From contig OW203986.1 in NCBI GenBank assembly GCA_934047225.1, positions 12,403,221 to 12,467,220 of the forward strand: a stretch of 64,000 nucleotides of DNA, written 5' to 3'. The translations under genes and the position numbers were made by a program. The DNA comes from Ypsolopha sequella (lineage: Eukaryota; Arthropoda; Insecta; Lepidoptera; Ypsolophidae). Of this stretch, positions 32,601 through 42,695 are shown piece by piece. Positions within the stretch are counted from its first letter, which is position 1. Every line of letters starts with the position of its first letter. The notes beneath the pieces are model-generated. The model saw only the letters and a list, made by a program, of their open reading frames with translations, had not been told where the DNA came from and searched no databases.

Positions 32601-35600
32601 TATCCCGATTTTAGAGTTCCATTTTGACAAACTGCTAAGATGCAAAATGCTGCAAAATCGGAACAGTTTTGATGCAGAAATGTCACTTGGTTGAAAACGA
32701 GTCTATCTCCGTAAAAAAGTCTCTTCATCAGTTATGACGGCTAAATACATTATAGAACGTTTTCAACTTGTTTTCTATTAGTCACGTTTGATTTACAACA
32801 GCAACTTGAACTTGACAGATGACACCTGCTAATGTACAAAATATGCATCGAAGCTTTTGATGCGCAAAACGGAACTTTTTGATGCCAAAGATGCGCGATA
32901 AGTTATTGTGACATAAAATGGAACAGGCCGTAGCAGCGGGCGGCCATAAGATCGGTTAATCGAGATCCCCTCCGTGCTTCAAAAAGCCCGTTAAGTCGCC
33001 GGTTCCGGCTATCATCAAATGATAATAGTAGATTTCAGCGGCCTATATGACTCTTTCTCCGACAGAGAAAGATAACTAATATTAATGTAAATATTTCTTA
33101 CCGTTAATTCATTAATAATGGCGCCGGTCCTCCATCCGTGTTCCAACGTGACGTCAGCCAAGTCGCTGTACGGGTGATCTCCGAAGTATAGCACTTGGTG
33201 ACCACTCCACCCGGTCAGGTCTTGTAGCTGCTTCACTGTGCCCTGTAAAGGATAGGTATTCAATAGATATTCCATCTTACTATAGCATTTTTAATCCAAA
33301 AGTTGATTTGTTAGCCTACAACTCAGTAACCATCCAACTGACTCATGGAGATAGATAGTTTATGATCTAGGTCTACACATAGGATACCTATTTATCGCTT
33401 ACAATTTAGTAAAAGCAAAAAAAGAACACCATACAGGTGATGCCGTGGGCAAGAATATAGTAATATAATAAATATACAGGTGGTAGAGCTGATGCCGGGC
33501 TCGACTGTGGAGGTACCACCATCATACTTGGAGACCCCCTCGAAGTTATTCGGGAGAGAGTAAGAGGACAGCTCACAGCCAAAAAACCAGGAGGCCCACC
33601 ATGCCTGGGACCGATGGATGGCGGTATATACATCCCTAATAGCCGGGCCTTATATGGAACAGACTGGTGACGGGCAACGCCTGCCCAGCGTGTGTGAGTA
33701 TGGGCAATTCTTCCAGGATGACCGCCGGGAGTGGCAAAGTCTTGGAAAGGCTTATGTCCAGCAGTGGACGAACTAGGCTGATGGATGGATGGATGGATAA
33801 ATATATAGTCATGATGTTGTCGACTGACATGAACAGTCGAGTGGAGTGGAGCGTATATCCACAACAGTTCGGTTGCGCAACCACCACCAACCAAGCAATA
33901 CTTGTGGTGATTGAAGCAAGTAGAACAGAAACTTTAATTAATATTAGAGCACTGTAACGTCTTTATTACTCCAGGGTGGTGGCAACATTATAAGGAAACT
34001 GTTTTTTTTTTATCACACCTATATTTTATGGGTTTACGCTTGGCCACTACCGCGTCTGATGGAAAGTAACTAAAAAAAAACGGACAAGTGCGTGTCGGGC
34101 CATGCGTAGTTGCTCGTCAATTGTGACATATTGATGCGGACTTAGAAGGTTCATAAACTTCTAAACTTCGTGTTTTAAACAACTAACAACTAATCTACGT
34201 AATTTTTAATGGAATTTGTACGAAATTTGTACGAAATTTTCATTCTTAGTTGGTCGGCTATTACTTCCTTTTAATAGTTTTCCTTTTGACTTCGTTATAT
34301 CATATTATGAATAAAATCATATTCTATTCTATTCTATATATACTACTGTCTTGAATTTTTTCGTCGAAGAGCTAGATCCGGGACAGACAGACAGACAGGC
34401 AGACGGACAGCGAGTGACATTAATAGGGCTCCGTTTTACCCTTCGGGTACGGAACCCTAAAATCGGCGGTTATACTATACCTCATAGTAAATAGTTCCCT
34501 TCTCTAACGAGGTGACCTTCTCCCAGATGTGGGTATTGGCACTCTTGTCGAACACGCGGATCGGGCGCGACTCCTCGGTGAAGAACTTGGGTTTGTTCGC
34601 GTTCACAATCACCACGTCAAATAACTCGCGCCAGTCATGGCCGACCAGCATCTCCATACCTGCGTTACTGAAAGGAAGAGATAAATAGCGTTACGGGATG
34701 TACCTCAAGGGGATTTGCCGAGATGTCGTCGTATATTTAAGAGCTTGGCTCTTGTCTGTGTAGCTCTCTCCATTGAGTTGTGTTCATTGCCAACTCCTTC
34801 AGTTGTTGGTATGGCAGATATATTTACCGTTTAGCAATTGGTAGATATATATAAGGCCGTATCCAGGGGGGATCACCAGGGTTCAAACCCCCCCCCCTCC
34901 TCTCCGAAATTCTGGCAAAGGTTGGCTTTTAATCACGCAATTAATAAATTTTAATTTGAGTATGTTTAAATCTTTTGAGGAATGAGCCTAGTTTCATGCA
35001 GTAATTTATGTGGTTGGGAGTTTATTTCACTTAGTCTGTCAGCAACAAACAAGAAAGATATCAGTTTGTCTCTTTTCTTTCGCTAGGTGTATTAGCTAGT
35101 AGGTACCTATTTTCATTGTTTTTTGTTTTGTTAAAGGTCGGAATTTTAAAATGTCAAAACGAACAAAAAAAAATACGTTGTTCAAATATGTTTTTGTTAA
35201 TTTACTTTTGTAATAATTATCTCTTGAAACCCTGCCAAACAAATAATCAACCTCTTTTCAGTAGTCGGTTAGAAATTAAACTTCGGTCTTTGTGTAAGAA
35301 AGCCTAGAAATAGAAAGCCACTTGATGTATTTTAATGCGGGCTTATTAACTATGATATGAGTCATTTCGGTACGATAAAATGAAGAAAATCTCTAGTATT
35401 AGCAAAGCAATTCAGAGAAAAGGCGGCCAAGAGGCTAGCTGATCAAAAAAAACCGGTGAGGTCAGTATAGTTTCGTAGCAGATAAAAATTTTGTTTCACG
35501 CTACTAAATACTCAGCAAATAAAATAATGACGTTAATAAAACGAAATAAACTTACACGAAATGGAACGGACTATTGGTTACTAGAAACAGTTTTTTGTCC

Positions 35601-38600
35601 TTGTCTTGCAGCATCTGGAAATATTGTCTCAGGTCGGGGTTGGGTCGGATGTACTCTTCTACGTTTTGTGCTACCACCTTGTGCATGATTGGATGACAAC
35701 TTTGCACGGAGTTCTGAAATTAACAAAATATATCATCACGACACTTTATCCCTGAGGAGCCGTGTGTTTCCGACGTGTGTATTACGAACAGCCAATGATT
35801 TTATTGTGATCTTTGTAAAGCCTGTACTAAGGGGCAAAAAATGTTTTTTAGGGTATGCAAGTTTCATCTGTTTTTTACAAAAGAAACCTTTATGGTGAGA
35901 CTCCGTTGTCCGTCCGTCCGTCCGTCCGTCAGTATTATTATTATTTTATTATTATTTATTTATTTAAAAACTAATGCGTTATACAATATAATATTATTAA
36001 AATAAATAAATCTACTAACAATACTAGACAGCTAAAGAGAACACGATAATTACAAAATAAATTACAACAACAAAACAATATAAATTTTATTGAACAAATT
36101 AACAAACCCTATAACTTTAGCACCATTAAAGATAAAGACTTGAAATTTGACACAAAAACAGCATTAATCCGCTCAAACACAAAATACTAAAAAAATTTGA
36201 AATTTGAAAATGTTAAAAATATTTCCAATAAAAAAGAGAAATATAAAAAAATATCCTAAAAATACAATATGGGTATCAAATTATTGATATTAAAGAGCTG
36301 ATTGTAAAAATATATACTTTAACTATTTATACTGGCACTGATTTCGAGAAATCTTTGAAAAACACGAAAAAAAATGTATCTCCGAAACTGGTAAACCGAA
36401 AATTATGAAAAAAATTTCGTACAATCGACATAGCTGGCCAATTACAGGAAAACAGTAGCGATTAAAAAAAATTGAACACAAATGAGTAAAGTAAAAAAAA
36501 AGTTTAATAAACAAAAAAAATATTTTTTAAATAAAAACAACATGGGTATCAAATTGTAGGTATTTAAGAGCTGATTGTAAAAATATATAGTTTGGCTATA
36601 TTTACTTGCATCTATTTCGAGAAATCCCTTAAAAACCACAAAAAGTGTATGTCGCCTTATCTCTAAAACTGGTGGACCGAAAAATATGAAAAAATCATGG
36701 CAATATGTGCTTACGTAAAGAATATAGGAAAAATATAGCGGTTGAGAAATTCACGAAAACAAAATGACAACATTCCGAAAACTGTCGCATTACGGAACCC
36801 TAGCTGGCGAGCAATATGGTATATGGTTTGCTCATGTTTTATATCAATAGGAATTTAAGTTTAAATCAATATAAATCGATTTTGTCCAGTCACTTTAGGT
36901 CCTACACATCGTTGCGTTTTTGCGCTACAGCGCTTCAAATTTGTAAAAAATGTTTTATACTAACTCATTTGCTCATGGTTTTAGTAGCCTCCATTCCATT
37001 AATCATGACTCCTGGAGCACGAAAAATATAATATTATAAATTAAAAGAAAACTATTGTTTACTCTCAAAAAGATTCAGTCAATCGTTTATCGTTCGAACA
37101 TGCATCCGTCAGTGACTGTAAGTGACACACACAAGACATAACAATATGACTGAAAGATTATCAACCGTATTTTGTCACCTCGAAGCAGCGCACTTGTGAT
37201 AATATGAGTGAAAAGGGGGCCGTCGGCACCTCTTCGATGGTATAGTCACAAAATAACCACTTACATAATGTTTACTCCGCATAACTAGCGAAAACAGGCG
37301 CACGCACACATTGACGCGTACGTACGACGATCTCGGAGATACTCGGGTCAGAGAATATAAAGCTCGGGTGATTGCCAATGCGAAATTCTACCGAGATCAT
37401 CATATGTACGCGTCTATGCATGTGTGAGTCTGTTTTCGATCCGTCGTCGAGTCTGCCTTCTGGTAGTATCTATTTTGTGGTATAGCTTAGGAAATGTAAT
37501 TTGAGCCAATTTGGATTAACTTTGGATAACATTTGAACAATAGAGGCACGTACCGGTAAGTCACGACTCGCGCTCACGACTATCTATTAACTGTGAACAA
37601 CCAATGTTGAGACTTCTAATTCTTTAGAAGTAACTAATAGAATTGTAAGAATAATGCCCCCATTTTTATTTATAATTTATAACTACCCACGCAGGGTTAT
37701 GTGTTAGATAGTAAAATAATATTAAATTTGGAAACATTCACTAATGCGTACAGGTCTGATGAACACTAGGGGCCTTATTGTCTTACTTCAACATATATCG
37801 CTATTGCTTTCAAAGGTACGCGTAATTGGACAGAAACGTTGTGTCACGTCATTTCGAGCCAATCACGTTACCTTTGAAAGCAGTAGCGATAGATGTTGAA
37901 GTTAGACAATAAGGAGTACAGGGGTACTTATTAAAATGTATCAAAATCTTTTACTCCATTTACATTTTTTGGTCTTAACAGGTCCTATAAAAAGGCCGCT
38001 TTGGATGAATCATATTATAATTCCGTTCCAATTTCGTCTCTTTTGCACGCGTGAAAAAACTCTGACTCTATCCTACTTTCAAATCATTTTATGATCCACC
38101 CAAGTCGGCCTTTTTAGATCCCCTGGTTTTCTGATTTAATAACCGTAGTTAAGCCGTCCCATTCATCAGCCCAAACTATACCCATTTTCCTGAACTATAC
38201 ATAAATTACCTTGACATCTAAGAAGAGAATCTCAGGATGGTAGTCGATGTGATTCTTAATGAAATACTCGGCAACGTTGCACAGCAGCCCCATTTCCGGG
38301 ACAGAGAATAAGTCAGCTAAATGCACCATTTTCGCCCGGTTTCCCTGAAAGTTCATGAAAAAAAACTTACATTATGAGATGCATCGGTTATTATATTATA
38401 GTGCTTAACTAAGGCCTAGATTTAATATTCAGTTCTCATAATAAGTCACACCCAAACCAAATTATCACCGGAAATTATCAGCAATCACCCAATTTGCAGT
38501 ATCCTCGACGGGATGAAAGGTGTTCAGAGTGGTGACAGCGTTTGTATGGAGGTTTGGGTATGACGACGCCTCTTAAGAGGCTATGCGAATTTTATTTTTG

Positions 38601-41600
38601 TCACTGTCACTCCAAGCGAAAAATCGCGCAGTGCAAGAGGGGCGGATTCAGGGCAAAAGGGAAAAAAGCTGGTTTTATATTTTTATTCAAAAAACTAAAA
38701 TAGCTAGGAAAATTTCAAATATCAAATCTTTAGATATTGTTGAAACACACCTAATAAAATATGTTTGAGTTCTGTTTATGGTTCCTATTCGTCAAACGAG
38801 GAGAAAAGGTGTGTTTGAAGACCTCATTTCAACAATTATTTCTATCGAGGAAAATTTATCCAAACATGTTTTCCAATTTCAAAACCATAGAGTATATAGT
38901 CAAAATGCATAAACCAGAAATGTATTACAATTTTCCGTGTATCTCATGAAATACACAGAAAAGAAACACCAGTATTTTTTAATGGTATATTCCTTAATGG
39001 TATATTTTTACAAAGTGACAATTAATTAATGAACGAACTACTCGATGGTGGTATTCACTGAGTCACGTATCAGGTGGTAAGAGCAGATGAAGTCGCAAGA
39101 AAAAGCTAGTAAAACATAAATTAGGGTTAAACATCAGTCGTTCGGTACAAAGTGCACAACTTAACTTTGTTTTTCTTTTTAAGAAGTTTAATGTGAAAAA
39201 TATATTGGTCTGTGGCTATTCACGCCAATAGTTCACTATAAGTTAGGTTTATAAATCAACAGCTTGAAATTGAATGCACAATTAGCCATTCTTTGGTCGA
39301 AACAAACTTAAAACAGCATTTTAAGCTTGTTTCGACAAAATCGTGACTGATTGTGCAATTCATTTCAAACTGTTGATTTATAAATTTAACTAAGACTGAA
39401 CTATTGGCGTGAATCGCCACAGACCAATATCTTTTTACTTTTTAACTTCTTAACAAGAAAAACAAATTTAAGTTGTGCTCTTTGTACCGAACGACTGGCG
39501 TTTAACCTTAACACACAATTAAATTAAATACAATAACTAATAGGTATATGCCCTATTAGGGGCAAATCAAATTATAAAAAAATTAGGTGGCAAATCGCAA
39601 ACAGTAACTTGATTATTTGGTAATTTTTTACCAGGTTTTTTAGGCTTTTAATTGTTTGTCTACCCTGTCTAAAAACTATGTGCACGCCACTGTGCCCTGA
39701 CATCATGAATTAAAAGCCATTTAGCAGCCGGATTGTGAAAAACCCGGGTTTTTCTAATTAATCGAAACAGAATACTTAAGTTCAAAATTTGCTCAATAGT
39801 TTTCAACAAAACAACAACAATATACATTCTCATCGCAAAAATTTCATTGGTTTCTGTAAATTAGAATTTTAGAGATTTAAGTTTTAGTTAAATTAGTTAA
39901 TATAATGATGCAGATTCTGAACGATTCATTTGTAGTTTAAGTGCTGTCAAATTTTCCACAGCTTCTGTTCCAAACCTATAAGGACTATTTTGCAATGAAG
40001 AAAATTTAGTTTTGACAGTACTAAAACTAAAATTAAAGCCTTCAGAATCTGCTTTTCTATATGTCTACCAGAATCTCATGGCATTAAAAAAATAAACAAA
40101 AAATAGATTTTTATATGGCAATGTCACAGTGTCACTTGTCAAATCAAAGAACGAAAGCTGCTGAGATTTTGTGATTATCTTCTTACAATTGGTTGTTTTT
40201 GTGAAAATGTCGAAAAAGCCACTTCGATCTCAAGCGAGAAATATTGTTTTCAATGTTAATCGTAAAATAAAGGAAGAAGAAGGTGTTAATCAAACCCAAT
40301 CATCTATTTTAAGTTGGTAAGTTTGAGTGAGTTGTTTTGATACTTTTAGTTTTATTTTTCTTAGATACTTAATTGTGACTTCTTTATATGGGTTTCCAGT
40401 ACTACTATACGGCGAATCGTAAGTGAGGGCACATCGAATAATGGTGTGTTTTCCACGGCTGGTAAAAAAAGGAGAGGGGGAAAAAATTTATAATAGGGCG
40501 ATTTATAATGAGTACCTCTTTATCTTCATCATCCGATGAAGAACAAGAAATGCAAGTAGAAGTCTTGAAACGGTTTTCTAGTTCTGAATGAGGTGTTAAG
40601 TTATTCGTATAATTGAATTCTATATCCTTTTATTTTATACTATAAAATAAATTAGTAAACAAAGTGATTTATGATTTATTTATTTTTCATTCTTTCATAC
40701 CCATAACTAATATACTTCATATTCATTAATACTAGACCTAAATAAAAATTAAACAGTATCAAGATCGTTTAATCCTATTTCCCCAGTATTGCACACCACA
40801 AAATTTTATTTCCCCATTTGCCATGGGATTCTGGTAGACCTATACCTAGTTAATTATAATAATTTCGATTAATTACATGTAAAAAACCGGACTTTTCACA
40901 ATCCGGCTGCTAAACGCCTATTTAAACAGAAACAAAAAATAATAACTGCGTAATATAAAGAAAATAATTTCGATTAATTAGAAAACGATGGGTTTTTACA
41001 ATCCAGCTGCTAAACGGCTTTTAAAACAAAAACAAAATATCAATTGCGCAATATAACGAAAATAATTTCGATTATTTAGGAAAAGGCGGATTTTTTCAAA
41101 CCGGCTGCTTAACGTCTCTTAGAAACATAAAATAATTACTTCACAATATAACGAAAATAATTTCTATTGATTACAAAAAGGCGGGTTTGTCATAATCCGG
41201 CTGCTAAACAGCTCTTAAAACAGAAACATAAAATAATAATTGCGCAATATAACAAAAATAATTTCGATTAAATGGAAAAGGGCGGGTTTTTAACAATCCG
41301 GCTGCTAAACGGCTCTTAAAACAGAAACATAAAATAATAATTGCGCAATATAACAAAAATAATTTCGATTAAATGGAAAAGGGCGGGTTTTTAACAATCC
41401 GGCTGCTAAACGGCTCTTAAAACAGAAACATAAAATAATAATTGCGCAATATAACAAAAATAATTTCGATTAAATGGAAAAGGGCGGGTTTTTAACAATC
41501 CGGCTGCTAAACGGCTCTTAAAACAGAAACATAAAATAATAATTGCGCATTATAACGAAGCTAACTTTTAAAAGTAGAAGAATAACGCAAAGTCGCATCG

Positions 41601-42479
41601 GCACATCGCGTTCAACTGAATGATTGCTGGCAAGTGCCAATAATTGCTAAGACTCAAATTGTAGGGAGAACATCTGTCTGATCCTACAGTAAATGATTGA
41701 TGAGCAAGCTCATATCACGCCATCAGATAAAACATGGTTTATAAATTCGGATATTCGGTGCACAAAACAAGTAGTTTCACGTGACCAGTTTTTAAATACC
41801 TTGTTTTTCACGTGTAGGTATTTTTAGCACCCGTTTTTATTATGTCGCCAAGTGCGTACATCTTCTATACTATATAGTTATTTAATCATAAAGTAGTAAA
41901 AAAGTCGTGTCAGTATATTGTATATTTATGCGCAATTTTAAATGAAATGAAATGAAATATATTTATTTATGTAATGTAGGTATAACAGATACACTTATTA
42001 CAAGTCAGTTTTAATTTAATATAAGTAATTAAATAATCTATGTGTATAGGCACAGCCACAACATAGGTGGTTCTATTACCTATACCATAATATACCTATG
42101 TATAGGTGGCTGTGGTATAGGTAATAGTTTTACGTCATATATAATAATAATATGGGGAAATATGCAGAGGAATAATAAAGGTTGGGTTTACTTAAATTTA
42201 ATAATGTTTATCTATCTGTCTGTCTGTATGTTCCGTTTTAACTCGAGAACCACTCAACGAATTTGGATGCGGTTTTCTTTATTATCATTGTAGTGACCCT
42301 GATCAACATAGAGGCTTTAAGGGGTGTTGATAAAATAACGGCCAAGCCGAAAACGGGGCAAATATGTAATAAACGCGGGCGGAACCGCGGGCGAAAGGCT
42401 AGTATCAAATAATAATATGTATTACATTGGGACTGGGACACCCAAGACAACTCTTTGCAGTCTTATAAACATTTTAATC

Positions 42480-42521
<42 letters not shown>

Positions 42522-42620
42522 AATTTCATTTTATGAATTTTACAAAAATCTTTATTGTTTCATGATGCTGATCACTTACCAAGGCTCAAGTATGAATTTG
42601 GACGATGTTTACAAATTCAC

Positions 42621-42695
<75 letters not shown>

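Larger units (their letters stand above)
39719..40915. mobile_element. Composite element bounded by an inverted repeat that also seeds the adjacent satellite
   Basis: TTTAGCAGCCGGATTGTGAA at 39720 pairs with TTCACAATCCGGCTGCTAAA at 40896, and the match continues to TAATTAATCGAAA / TTTCGATTAATTA (about 50 bases in all). It encloses the MITE at 39910-40056 and the element at 40063-40839. The right arm is the first unit of the array that follows. Confidence 0.6.

Noticed and set aside
33406..33894. 162-codon minus-strand ORF
   Set aside because: Antisense to a truncated RTE-like retrotransposon 3' end and its (GATG)n tail.
40860..41575. Regularly spaced repeats that could suggest a CRISPR array
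   Set aside because: The whole ~100-bp unit is repeated, including what would be spacers, and the setting is a eukaryotic intron; it is a minisatellite.
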